Shown here: piece by piece, positions 10,678 through 21,294 of the stretch
Layout: every line of letters starts with the position of its first letter
Position numbering within the stretch: position 1 is the first letter of the stretch
Assembly (NCBI GenBank): GCA_001642005.1
Contig: LWCA01000202.1
Coordinates: 1 to 40,555 of the forward strand
DNA length: 40,555 nt
Direction: 5' to 3'
From: Intoshia linei
Taxonomy: Eukaryota > Orthonectida > Rhopaluridae
Notes under the pieces: generated by a model
The model's database searches: none
The model's input: the letters and a program-made list of their open reading frames with translations, nothing else
What the model was told of the DNA's origin: nothing
Position numbers and translations under genes: made by a program

Positions 10678-11767
10678 TTCACGTATATTAGTAAATATTT
10701 ACATATACATAACTTAAAACGACATATACAATAACTTCAGTACAACTACGTTCTGCAAATACTTAAATATTATAATCAAATACCAAAATATAAAATATAC
10801 AGCTACCCAACATGAAACACAAACTGCTCACATAAAAGATAGAACAAAGTAAAAAATACTACATACGACAATAAGCGCAGTTTTAAAGTAAAAAAATTAC
10901 AATTAACTAGATGCCACCCAAAAATACAAACTAGCCCTAAAAAAATTCACATGTGATGTCATTCACATGTCAGCAGTGGTGTAGAGTTATAGTGTGCGGA
11001 GCCCACCCTAGAAAAATGTAAAAATTATATTTTCAATAATAATTTATATAATTTAATGTTCATTTTGATCAACGTAAAGGATATATAAAATGGAATCCTG
11101 AAAATTGTCCTAAATTCCAGAAATAATAAAATTATAAAAACATATTTTGTCATTTTCAATGTGATGATATATATTCAGTACCAATTTAATAAATACTTAC
11201 AAATACTAATTATGTATCAATAATTAACTGAATCTTCACTTTATAAACATTTCACTCAAATTTTACCAATATTGCAAAGGTTGTAATAAATATAAAAATA
11301 ATATTAAAAAAGTTGTTTTAGTTTTGTTTGTTTAGTTTCTATATTATATATATTATATTTATTTATATATAATTTATAATTAAATATATTTAAATATTAT
11401 TTATTATTTTAATTTATATAAAATTTCTAAATTAAATTTGTATTCAAAATGTTTTGAAGATGAAAATTTGAATTTTAAAAATTGCGTAGCAATGAAAAAA
11501 ATCCCGAAAGAATGAATTATATATTTTTTCATTTATGTTTCTTTATTGGAAATGTGTTGACATTGTGTGTGTGTGTGTAAGACGTGATCTGAAATTTTTC
11601 AAATTTTTGTAGAAAAATAAGTTATTTGAAATAACCTAGATATAACGTACAAAATAATGTTCATGTTCTTTGAAAATAGTGTCTATGACTACCAACTAAA
11701 TATATATTTTTAAAATAATTATATTTGATTTGTTGATTAAAATTTATAGTTCAACATTATTATTAAA
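10678..11767. other. Divergent spacer between the 7TM gene and ENY2
   Basis: About 1.1 kb without a recognisable gene. It must hold the promoters of both divergent genes. It contains a nearly pure A/T tract at about 11,340-11,420 and a TG dinucleotide run at 11,563-11,578. No transposon ends or protein-like frames stand out. Confidence 0.5.
11563..11578 (+). repeat. TG microsatellite
   Basis: An uninterrupted run of about eight TG units in the spacer upstream of ENY2. Simple-sequence repeat with no further signal. Confidence 0.8.
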
Positions 11768-12399
11768 ATGTCAAAAGATATTGTAACTGCTAATGAAATT
11801 TACAGAAAATTGAAAGAAAGAGACGAACTTGACAGGTAATATTCACTATTCAATTAAATTTCGTATTGTTGATATTAAGTAAAATTTCTACTGAATTTTT
11901 TTCAAAGTTAACTTTTTTTTGCGATAATCTCGTTCTAATATTAGTTCACTCGATTGTAACCCATTGACCCAGACCGATAGTTCTGTAAGGTTTGTTACCA
12001 TTTAATTATTCGTTTAGATTGCATGAAATGCTACGAGAATGTCTTACAAAAAGTGGCTGGAAAGATAAGGTTCTACATCTTTGTAAAGGTAATGTCAAAT
12101 AATCAATATTTTAATGCGTTCAGATACCGTTCAAAAACATGAACTTGAAAATATAACTGTCAACTATTTAATTGAACACGTACGAGATACAGCCAGAGGT
12201 AATTTCCACTTCAGACTTTGGTGGCCGGTTCGGAGTTTACCAAACTTCAGTTTCCCATCCGGTGTATCATTTTTTCAATTTTATTTGAGTATATTGTTTT
12301 AATTTAGAATGGGTACCAACTCATATAAAAGAAAAGTTGTTGAAAGAGATTGAAATTTTCGTAAGAAACGAAGAAAACATTCGTGTCGTCAACGAATAA
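11768..12399 (+). CDS. ENY2: ENY2 / Sus1, transcription and mRNA-export factor
   Basis: Small helical nuclear protein shared by the SAGA histone H2B deubiquitinase module and the TREX-2 mRNA-export complex. Four exons (11768-11835, 12018-12088, 12124-12198, 12308-12399) give 101 residues, the same as human. Matching segments are LHEMLRECLTKSGWKDKV (human LKELLRAKLIECGWKDQL), ELENITVNYLIEHV (human LEHVTVDDLVAEI) and EWVPTHIKEKLLKEIEIFV. Intron 2 is 35 nt; introns 1 and 3 are 182 and 109 nt. An AATAAA lies at 12,425-12,430. The stop is 53 bp from the convergent OSTC stop. TAF8, 2.3 kb upstream, also acts in RNA polymerase II transcription, but nothing links the two genes beyond position. Confidence 0.93.
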
Positions 12400-12452
12400 T
12401 ATATGCCACCATTGTACATTTTGAAATAAAAATATATGAAAAAGATTTATTA

Positions 12453-12919
12453 TTACATTTTAATTGAACTAAATATTTTAATAAGCATAAATGGCATTAT
12501 AACGAGAAAAACTACAATATGGAACGGAGTTGATTTCATTTTATCTTCATCTGAGAAATTTTCCAATAAAATAAGCCCTAAAGCTCCAATAGTGTACACC
12601 ATTCCAACTATAAAACCTTCCAAAATGTACTGCCTATTCTGTGCATGAGGTAAAAATATCACAGGTATCGTATTCCCATTTTTATCTCTTTCTGTTCCCA
12701 TTAAAGGTGGTTGGATTATCATCATGTGAACAAACCCTAAGAAATTTAGTGTAAAATTTAAACCTTCGTAAATATACCTGAAGTGATAAAGAAATACAAT
12801 ACAAAAAACAAAACGAAATAGGTATATCGATTGGTGAATGGTGCTTTGATAACGTTGATAATAGTCATAATAGAATCATCGTTCTTTATTTCAATTTTAG
12901 GAGTGGTTGGTTTAGTCAT
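12453..12919 (-). CDS. OSTC: Oligosaccharyltransferase complex subunit OSTC
   Basis: Small ER membrane subunit (DC2/OSTC, Ost3/6-like) that links the oligosaccharyltransferase to the translocon for co-translational N-glycosylation. Exons 12778-12919 and 12453-12736, split by a 41-nt intron, give 141 residues (human 149). Membrane spans: YTYFVLFFVLYFFITSG; then ILEGFIVGMVYTIGALGLIL; then FHIVVFLVIMPFMLIKIF. Family anchors are FITSGFVHMMIIQPP (human FLITGGIIYDVIVEPP), NRQYILEG (human NGQYIMEG) and IGALGLILL. I start at MTKPTTP, the first ATG in frame; a longer frame upstream opens only with TTG. An AATAAA (12446-12451 on the minus strand) follows the stop almost at once. Confidence 0.92.
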
Positions 12920-12991
12920 TTTAAAACAAAAGATAATCGATAAAAATAAATACAAACAAGTCAATAAAATTAATTTCAAATTGATTTATAG
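12920..12991. promoter_or_regulatory. 72-bp divergent promoter region of OSTC and the torsin-like gene
   Basis: Only 72 bp separate the two start codons, on opposite strands. Both promoters and 5' leaders must lie here or overlap the other gene's coding sequence. No TATA box or initiator can be assigned with confidence in such AT-rich DNA. Confidence 0.6.
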
Positions 12992-14128
12992 ATGAATAAT
13001 AAGTTACCCATTGAACGAATATCAAAAAATGTAAACAAATGGAAAGAATTGAATCTTAATTTATTAAAACGCGAATCAACAGAACGGATGATTAATGATG
13101 TAAATCGTAATATTTTTTTAGCGCATAAAAACAAGAGACTGGCCAAACGTTTAAACAAAATTGAAATGAAAAAATCATTTAAAAAAGCCAAACATTTAGT
13201 TCATAAAATTGGACCAAAGAACCAAACTGCTCCCTATTTAAATCTAACCCATTTAAACTGCTTGAAAATTCCGTTTAAATTAAAGTATTTGAAGGTATAC
13301 TTTGTTATTACGTTTGCCGTGTTGATGGTGTATTTACGTTTCAATTTTTTGTGCAATTTATACAAAAATAATTACAATAACTTAGATTGGAACATTGTCA
13401 ATAAAGATTTGAAAAATAATTTTATTTTGCTAGACGGGTGTATAAGTAAAATCATAAGCTCAATTAAAGTTTATTTGGAAACTGTACAATCACTTCCCTT
13501 ATTTTTAGTGTTTTACGGAACCAGTGGAACTGGGAAAACATTTTTCAGTCAATTGTTGGTGAATAATTTAAAGAGTTTTGCATTTAATCATGATTTTGAC
13601 AAGTTTAATGGTTTATTAAAGAAGAGAGAAATTTTAAATTCTTTTTCAACCATAGTAAAGCAGGATGTGACGGGATCAATTGACAAAAATTCAAATTTTT
13701 ATTTGTATTTTATTGACTTTTATCAGTCAGAGTTACAACCCGCAAGTAACAATGAAATTATTTATTTATTGGAATTATACAACTCTATATTACTTCAAAT
13801 TAATTCAAAATATAAATGTATATTATTAATTAATCTCACCACCGATGCTCATAACTTTAATGCAACATTGAATATACCTAAAAGCGGTACTCAAATAGAT
13901 GCAAATATTTCCGATAATTTTAAATTTTTTAAATTTAAATCATTTCAAAAAACTAATTTGGTTATGTATGCCAATCATCTCATCAAAATGAAGAGTATAA
14001 ATTTGAATCAATCGAGAATCAAAGAAAAAATTCAATTGATCATTAATCAGATTAGCCAAAAATATTTAATTCAAAGCGGATTCAGAACTTTTTTGAGAAA
14101 ATTGGAATTTAATTATTTATTGGTTTGA
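12992..14128 (+). CDS. Torsin-like AAA+ protein with degenerate active site
   Basis: Single-exon, 378-residue protein. Residues 1-100 are very basic; one membrane span follows at about 101-123 (LKVYFVITFAVLMVYLRF), then a C-terminal AAA+ domain resembling torsins, ATPases of the ER and nuclear-envelope lumen. The Walker A motif is intact (YGTSGTGKTFF). Where torsin has FDE in Walker B, this reads YFIDFYQSEL, so the catalytic Glu appears to be Phe. The torsin C-terminal Gly-Cys-Lys sensor corresponds to SGFRTFLRKLEF, losing the Cys. The domain start (LDWNIVNKDLKNNF) and C-terminus also follow torsin. An N-terminal cytosolic tail plus one span gives type II topology, as in torsin-4A or LAP1/LULL1. 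It may bind but not hydrolyse ATP. Family assignment is moderately sure; the inactive reading is inference. Confidence 0.7.
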   Translation: MNNKLPIERISKNVNKWKELNLNLLKRESTERMINDVNRNIFLAHKNKRLAKRLNKIEMKKSFKKAKHLVHKIGPKNQTAPYLNLTHLNCLKIPFKLKYLKVYFVITFAVLMVYLRFNFLCNLYKNNYNNLDWNIVNKDLKNNFILLDGCISKIISSIKVYLETVQSLPLFLVFYGTSGTGKTFFSQLLVNNLKSFAFNHDFDKFNGLLKKREILNSFSTIVKQDVTGSIDKNSNFYLYFIDFYQSELQPASNNEIIYLLELYNSILLQINSKYKCILLINLTTDAHNFNATLNIPKSGTQIDANISDNFKFFKFKSFQKTNLVMYANHLIKMKSINLNQSRIKEKIQLIINQISQKYLIQSGFRTFLRKLEFNYLLV

Positions 14129-14592
14129 TATCTATATAAATTATATAATCAATTTTTTTTTCTTTGTTAATACATGTTATCTCTGTTTGTTTTAGTTGTT
14201 TTTTGTTACCAGGTCCATTTCCTTTTTGATAGTACAAGGAAATGCTTTTGCATTATTTTTAGTTATTCTGAGAAAATTAAATATTAATGTTTCTGGATGT
14301 CAAAATGTAGGGTCTTTTTTATTTTAGCACAATATATCAATTGTTATTGGTCATTTCATATTTAAAAAGATGCAATGGTCAATCATCGATTGTTTATGCT
14401 TTTGCCTAAACTTAACCCTGGTGCTTGATTAATATTTTTGAGTTTGAGATATACTTGTATTTACACGCACAGTTCGATGCCACGTAAAAATTGAAAATTT
14501 TGATGTTTCGTAAATTACATTATTTCAAATAGTAAAGTTACATTTGCTTTATAAAATTTAAATTATTATAATTTTTGTAATTTGTAATTTCA
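14129..14592. other. Spacer between the torsin-like gene and RFC2
   Basis: About 460 bp of AT-rich DNA between two genes on the same strand, with no recognisable coding frame or repeat. It should hold the torsin-like gene's 3' end and the RFC2 promoter. Confidence 0.5.
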
Positions 14593-17500
14593 ATGAACAA
14601 AGATCAGACTTATTTACCCTGGTATTATATTTTATTTATTCAAATATAGAATTTACTTTTAAAAATAATTCATAACATCTTTTGATATCGGCTGCAACTT
14701 TAGATTCGTTAAGATCAGAAATTATTGCATGCATTTTGTAGTTTTTGGATATTTATAAGAAACACTATCATCTTTTTTTTATCCCTATCAGCTACATTAT
14801 TTCTAAATTTTTTTTGAATCTCGACACACTGACATGATATTAAAACTTTATGCACCACGAAACACCAAAAATTTCAAACATACGGTTTGTCAGTGTGGTT
14901 ATAAATTCGAATACGCCAGTTTCAGCGATTGTGATAGTCCGTGACTTTACCAGGAAATATTTATTTATCTGATATTTTCCATTTCCGTTTAAATATTAAC
15001 TTTGTATTAAATTTAGGGTAGAAAAATATAGACCAACTGAATTTAATGAAATATGTGGACATGGGACCAATGTGAAAAGACTTGCTGTTTTTGCTCAACG
15101 TGGAAATCTACCTAATATTCTTTTGGCAGTATATTTTTTTCATTTAAATTTTTAAAACTTTGATACATTTTTTACAAATATAAATAGGGTGTCTACTTAA
15201 ATCCAACCATTTTTACTAAAAATGAAAATTTACCAATCCATTAGGGAAAAATCGAGTTTTACAAACATTAAAAGAAAAAATTCAGTTTTTCCGACCCTAA
15301 AATGAAAAAATCAGTTTTATCAAACCTTTATGGAAAATTTTAGCCTTTTAGGGTTTGTAAAAATAGATTAATCCCTTTAGGGTTGGCGAAAATCAAATTT
15401 CATTTTCAGAAATTGATATTTTCAGGGTCAAAACCCAAATTCCCTTTTTTTAAAAAATAAAGTCCTAGAATTTAAAAAAAATTTTTATGATACACCTCAA
15501 TACAGTTGATCTAGATACAGAATTTCAATTTTAGAAATCTACGCAATGCCGGTGAAAAATAACTTAACATATTATTATCCAATATTTTTAAATTTTCAAA
15601 TTTCAGACGAACCAATAAATTTTGTTATTCATAAATCAGATTTTTGTGTATTGATAGTATTTATGTACTTTTCAGTTTTAATTTTTTTCATTTGATAGGG
15701 TCCACCTGGAACTGGTAAAACAACAACTATTAAATGTATTGCAAGACATTTATTAAAAGATATATACGATGATGCGGTTCTCGAATTAAATGCTTCTAAC
15801 GAACGGTATTATATATTTTAATAAATATATCAGTAGTCGTTGAAATAAATATAAATATGCATTTGCAAAATATGGATCATCCAATAATAATAATAAAGAG
15901 ATTTACACTGTTTACCGATAAGAAGAACTAAAGCTGTATGGAATATAATATAAAAATAATAATAATGTATATATATAGTATTTAAAAACAATTTATTCAT
16001 GGAATAGTGAAGAAGTGACCGTGACTGACTGAAATACACAAAATAAGATGATTATTAATATTCTAGAATCTAGAGACATGACGATATTATTTCGATAGAG
16101 TGAAAAAAATGTGATTTATATCAACGACTACTGTATCATTAATATTGTGTATCTTTTATTATGTACAAGTGCTCTCCACATTAGTTGTGAAATTATATTT
16201 TATAATATGTCAACGTTAGAGGGATTGATGTTGTCAGAGGGAAAATAAAAATGTTTGCTCAAAAAAGTATCAACCTTAAACCTGGACAACATAAAATTAT
16301 CATATTGGATGAAGCAGATAGGTAATGGCTAAAGCTGTACTATGTGTTGATTAATTACGAAAAACCGTATATTGAAATTAATTATGTACGTGTTAATGTT
16401 AGTGAAAATTTTTTTATTTTTCAAAATTATTCTACATTTGTAGGTCTTTTTTAAAACCCATCACAAACACTTAATTTCATCAAAGTTTTTATTATTGTTT
16501 TATTAATTTGCTTTATGACAAAATATACAATGTTTATATGAATAGTATGACTGAATCAGCCCAACAGGCACTACGACGAACTATGGAACTTTACTCTAAA
16601 ACCACTCGATTTGCCTTGGCCTGTAACTATTCCGACAAGATTATAGGTATCTTCATTAATGCTAAAAATATAACTAAACGTTACGCCTTAGACCCAATAC
16701 AATCACGATGCGCTGTGATTAGATTTTCTAAATTGGCAGATATTGATGTTATGAAAAGAATCTTGGAAATTATTGATTTTGAAAAAATAAGTTACGAAGA
16801 CAATGGATTATCAGCTATATTATTTACTGCCCAAGGAGATATGCGTCAGGTAATTTTGAATTAAACTAATTTTTCTAAAACAGTAGTTTCCAATTCAAAT
16901 AGTGTACGGACCACCAATTCAAAATATTTATTTTTTTGGACCCCAAAGAAAAAATTTACGAAAAAAGTGAAAGTTTTTTTTCATAAAATTTAGTAAAATC
17001 GTTTTTTTCAAATAAATATTGGAATAATGGCATTTTTCTATTAAGAGTTGGTAAAATTGGATTTTTATTTTGAGGTTGGAATAAATAAGAGGTTTTTCTG
17101 ATAAGATTTGATAAAATCGTGTTTTTCAAAAACATATCAGTAAAAGTCAATTTTCCCCTGAGGATTTAAAACGGTAATTTTTATTAATGATGGGATAAAA
17201 GTGATATTTTTGAAATAATATTGTACTCATCTAGACTTTAGAGTCAATTCCTAACATCTGGCAAACCTGTAATAAATATTAAAAATAAACAAAATTTTAT
17301 AAATTTTTTTATATATTTTATTTAAATCTCATGGACACCAGGACTATGGTTTGGAACCCAATGAGTAACCAGTGTTCTAGGGCCTTGTCACAATAGAGAT
17401 TTAATGTAAAAAAAATGTCCGTTTGTTATAGCAAAATAGAATGAAAATTTGTGTAATGTCACCTGAAAAAAAGTTGACGATGAATAAGTTAATTTACTTT

Positions 17501-18055
17501 TTTCCTAATATGGAGAAAATGTATCAATCTTTGTTTATGATTGAGCGATATATTTGATTGTAAAAACTGTTTTTAGGCTATAAACAACCTACAAGCAACT
17601 TATCAAGCCATGAATCATATAAAAGGAGAATATGTTTACAAGGCATTTATTTTATCAATGTCAAATAAATATACCATTATAGGTTTGCGACGAACCTTCT
17701 CCATCAAAAATTGAAAAAATGTTTACATGCTGTATTGAATCTGATATTGATAATGCCTTAAGCACCATTGATTACTTGTGGAGTAAAGGCTACGCTTCGG
17801 ACGACATTTTATCGACAATGCTGCGGGTATTGAAAGGAACTTTTAAAATGCAAGATATTTTACGGCTAGAATACATCAGGGTACACCCAACAAAATTAAT
17901 AATTTTATATTTAGAAAATCGTAGCGACTAAAATGGTAGTAGCAGAAGGTTTATCCAATATAAACCAATTATACGGCTTGATTGCAAATTTATGCATGAT
18001 AAATTGCAAAACTATGCCCACTGACCTAATGAATAATGTGGAATGTATATTTTAA
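14593..18055 (+). CDS. RFC2: Replication factor C subunit 2 (RFC40)
   Basis: AAA+ subunit of the clamp loader that opens and loads PCNA at primer ends. Nine exons (14593-14621, 15017-15128, 15699-15805, 16220-16321, 16546-16646, 16692-16849, 17577-17642, 17683-17880, 17915-18055) give 337 residues (human 354). Motifs in order: YLPWVEKYRP, Walker [25 protein letters not shown], Walker [34 protein letters not shown], the SRC box [19 protein letters not shown], then [11 protein letters not shown]. Exon 1 is only 29 nt and is fixed by the family's PW-VEKYRP start. Intron 7 (17643-17682) appears to be GC-AG. Intron 5 is 45 nt with no stop. Intron 2 holds a dispersed repeat, intron 6 a hAT-type MITE. 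Converges on coronin, 71 bp between stops. Confidence 0.96.
15187..15497. repeat. Dispersed repeat in RFC2 intron 2
   Basis: The segment opens GGGTGTCTACTTAAATCC, the first 35 bases of which recur at 39,788-39,822 with one mismatch. It closes with the AAATTCTAGG block (reverse strand) also found near 2,428 and 37,306. Its interior repeats variants of a GATTTTTC/TTTTATCAAACC motif. The outer bases (AGGGTGTCTA and, reversed, AGGTGTATCA) look like weak inverted ends, so it may be a small non-autonomous DNA transposon. Confidence 0.6.
16881..17374 (+). mobile_element. hAT-type MITE in RFC2 intron 6, copy A
   Basis: A 494-bp non-coding element starting CAGTAGTTTCCAATTCAAAT. It matches, in opposite orientation, the element at 19,654-20,002 over most of its length: shared blocks include TTGAGGTTGGAATAA, AAGATTTGATAAAAT, GTGTTTTTCAAAAA and TTTATTTAAATCTCA. 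The flanks TTCTAAAA (16873-16880) and TTCTAGGG (17375-17382) match at 5 of 8 positions, a possible decayed 8-bp hAT target duplication. It makes this 727-nt intron long. Confidence 0.75.
17643..17682 (+). other. GC-AG intron of RFC2
   Basis: Joining GAATATGTTTACAAG to GTTTGCGACGAA gives GEYVYKVCDEPSP, which fits human SENVFKVCDEPHP without a gap. The 40-nt intron then begins GC (AAG|GCATTT) and ends ATAG. A GT 9 nt upstream (TAT|GTTTAC) would also keep frame but drops V-Y-K and gives a less typical 49-nt intron. Confidence 0.7.
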
Positions 18056-18126
18056 TTTTAATTATTGTGAAATAAATAAGTAATGGCATAAATAAATCAT
18101 AAAGTGAGTAAATTCAAGGATTGGTT

Positions 18127-21100
18127 TTATGCGTCGGATTCATTTTCGTTTTCGTAGAGATCGGAAGTTAAGCGTTTGATTGTATTTTCCAATTCAAGAA
18201 TTCTAGTTTCGTGACCACGGACAATAGCTTCTAATGCCAAAACTTTTTTCTTATGTTGTAAAACTTCTTCATTGTTTTCACTCTTAATGCTTGATGGTTT
18301 GCTATTGTTTGATGACCCGTCGAAAACACCGGTTGTGACAGAAATGTTTCGTTTTGCATTTGAATTTAGTGCAGATGTAAAGTTAAAACTTGACTGGTTA
18401 TTATCTGTGCCGCTGGATGTGGAAAATGTTAATTGGTCAACCTAGAAATAAATATCATTCGTCACAAATTCATACTCTAATTGGATGGGTGTTTTTCCCA
18501 GAAAGCCACTCACTGACAGATAAAGCAGGTTCCGTGCCTATGATTGGTGGGTATATATCAGATTGGTAATCGGTTCCCTATAAATTGGTTACATTTGAAT
18601 TTGCTTCACAAGTTACCTTTCTCGGAACTATCATGGATATAGGTTCAATTTTGTTAGAATTATTTAATTTATACACTCTGAAACTGAATTAATAAGATAC
18701 TACATGGAAATACCTCGCAATTTCACATTTTTTGGTGTCACAGCCTCTTTTGGTTAAAACGGCGAAACCTTTTTGAGCTTCTAAAAAAAGTATACAATTT
18801 AAAAATTTTGACGGTACCTGTTGACTGATAAATATTCAAGTAGGTAAAACTCTCTTTTTCATCAGCTGAAATTTGGTAATATCTAAATGAGGAATCACCC
18901 TAGATGAAAAAAATATACTTTAATGAAGAATTTAAGATACTTTGCCTATGACGTAAATAATATCGAGCTCTTTGTCGTGATATGCCAACAGCGAGCCGGT
19001 ACTTCTATCAAAATCTTCCCTCTGGAGAAGGTCAAGATTCTAAAAGAAAATTAATTCTCTGAATCAGGAACGATACAATATTATACAATCCAACTTCTCG
19101 ACTACCTCCTCTTTTGTTACAACCTGTTGTAAATATGAGATCATTTTTAGTAAATACACACGACGAATATTTTGCTGATGTGTGCCCTTTTCCACTCTAG
19201 ACGTGTTAAGTTAACATTGTAATTTTATTAATTTGTTACTCTTATAATTTCACCCTTCCTAGGGTCAATAATATAAATATTAGTATCCCGACATGTAGCT
19301 GCAATGTACTGACCATTTGAACTCCAACTGTTTGAATATGTATAAATCAATATTAGAAATACCTAATGCAAAATGCAGATTCTGGCAATGTTATTGAAGA
19401 AATCGGTCGTTGGGTTTCACAATTCCAAACAAATATCGTGTTGTCAGAACCTTACAAACTGAAAAAATTATATGTTGGTTTTTACCCGAACTGGCTAAAA
19501 TGTTAGATACAGTAGGATGCCAAGCTAATTTCGTCACTTTTCTCTGGTGTCCCAATAATCGGGTGGCTGGTTCCTAAAATAACAAATTAGTAAAATTATT
19601 ATTTACAAATGGAAAAAAGTGAATGATTTAATTTAGTTTGCGAACCCTTAGACAAGTGGTTTCCGATTGGGGTACGTGAGATTTAAATAAAATACACAAA
19701 ACTTTTAGACGTTAAGAATTTATCCCAAAGTCTAGAGTCTAGACGACGGGTACATTACTATTTCAAAAAGTCCAATTTTATTCCACCATTAATAAAATTT
19801 AATAAAAAATAATATTTTAAACCTGTAAGAAAAAGATCCCTTTTTCCTATATTTTTTTGAAAAACACAATTTTATCAAATCTTAAGAAATACATCTTATT
19901 CCAACCTCAAATTAAAAATTTTTACTAAAATTTCTTATGCGAAAAAACTTTAAAAAAACATTTTTTCATAAATGGGTATACTATTTGAATTGGGAACCAC
20001 TGCCTTAAACTCTAAGACTTAGCCAATATTTGTTAAAAAATCATTTTGGAATACGAATGAATTATAAAATAAATTAAACTTACAATATCCTTTGCAATAC
20101 TAACTCCGTTATCAGGAATGATCCATAAAGCTATAGAGCAATCATCCGATGAAGAAGCTAACAGATCATCATTGTAAGGATTAAATTGAATATCATAAAC
20201 TGGACCAGCGTGTTTGGACAGAAGATTAAAATATCGATCTACGCGTCCGTACTAAATTATAATAGCAATATTAAAAATTAATTAAACAATTTAAATCAGT
20301 TTTCTAAACCGGGTAAAGAGTAAAATCTTTCACCTTCCAAATTTTCTAATTCATACCCGTTAATTAAATTTTTAAATATTTATTTCATTAGATCCGTAAA
20401 CCATTACCAGTTTTTCTCCCATTTACGATATATACATTATGTACAATAGGGCTATTCTATTTTTACTTGTTTTAATATCAAAATTGCATATATAGATATT
20501 GAAAACCGTTCAATTGTTCCAGAATAATGTAGATTTTTTTTGGACGAAAAAGCCACGCGTATATTACTTTTACTGTTTTCTTAAAATTTCTCCAATTTTT
20601 GGTTATGCAATGGGCCATGTAATATTAATTATGCTATTTAAAATACTAAAATACTTTTACAAATAAAAAAAATTATGAATTTTCATAATAATAAAAATAA
20701 TGCGTTGATATCACTTATTAAGTCTTAATTATTAAATTTAATTTTATTTAAAAATACAATTATCCGGTTTTGTTATATACAATTAAAAAATTGTAAATTG
20801 ATATAACAACCATTTATATTATTCATCAACTTGTAATATCGGCATACTCGTCCAATTATAAAAATATATATTCCTACCTGGAAAATTCAAAACTTAAATC
20901 ATTCCAATACATCAACATTCCCGCAAACTGGAGTTCCATGTGAACCCTTTGGGAAGCATAATTAGGAACACAAATGTAAATGACCTTTACTTTAAATATA
21001 AAAGAATATTATGTGTATAAATAGGTTGATATTTATTGTTTAGTCAATAAAGTGTTAATTTGTTAGTAATTAGACCTCAATGAAAATGTAAAAAAAAATA

Positions 21101-21294
21101 TTAAAAACCTTTTGTAGTGGCAAAATTTGAATAGAAGATCCATTAGCTCGATCAACAATGATTGACAAGTATTTAGGGTTGACTGCTAGCAAAAACGAGT
21201 CACCCGAAAAAGAGGACGGTGAAATTGAATCATATGTATCGTTGCGGTGGAATGGTTTACCAAATACGTTCCTGAATTTTGACGTTTTGAACAT
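18127..21294 (-). CDS. Coronin, actin-binding WD40 protein
   Basis: Coronins bind F-actin and Arp2/3 at the cortex and in endocytosis. Twelve exons in transcript order: 21109-21294, 20084-20251, 19486-19573, 19363-19450, 19240-19327, 19077-19196, 18941-19039, 18818-18899, 18714-18780, 18617-18677, 18476-18577, 18127-18441, giving 487 residues (human coronins 460-490). The N-terminus is SKFRNVFGKPFHRNDTYD, then the WD40 propeller (HAGPVYDIQFNPYNDDLLAS, HQRKVTKLAWHPTVSNILAS, DNTIFVWN, IDPRKGEII, IIYVIGKGDSSFRYYQI), then EAQKGFAVLTKRGCD, CEIARVYKL, ISMIVPRK and YQSDIYPPIIGTEPALS. The C-terminal 105 residues are a linker plus a coiled coil (LQHKKKVLALEAIVRGHETR), the usual trimerisation part. Nine introns are 34-43 nt; intron 2 is 510 nt because of a MITE. 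Confidence 0.94.
19654..20002 (-). mobile_element. hAT-type MITE in coronin intron 2, copy B
   Basis: A 349-bp element with inverted ends (AAGTGGTTTCCGATT on the left; the reverse complement of the right end is CAGTGGTTCCCAATT). The flanking 8-mers CCTTAGAC (19646-19653) and CCTTAAAC (20003-20010) differ at one base, a convincing hAT-type duplication. Inverted relative to copy A about 2.3 kb away. Removing it and one duplicate leaves an intron of about 150 nt. Confidence 0.86.
20252..21108 (-). other. Coronin intron 1, 857 nt
   Basis: An unusually long intron for this gene. A stretch at 20,885-20,995 reads openly on the minus strand (PNYASQRVHMELQFAGML) but matches nothing in coronin and would break the alignment, so I leave it out of the gene. 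It may be a transposon scrap. The rest is featureless AT-rich DNA. Confidence 0.4.

Noticed and set aside
12758-12979. Longer OSTC N-terminus
   Set aside because: The extended frame opens with TTG, not ATG, and runs nearly to the torsin start; MTKPTTP is the first ATG.
14860-14905. Alternative RFC2 first exon starting at an ATG near 14,870
   Set aside because: Its only donor gives the wrong phase and an immediate stop; the 29-nt exon at 14,593 gives the family's PWVEKYRP.
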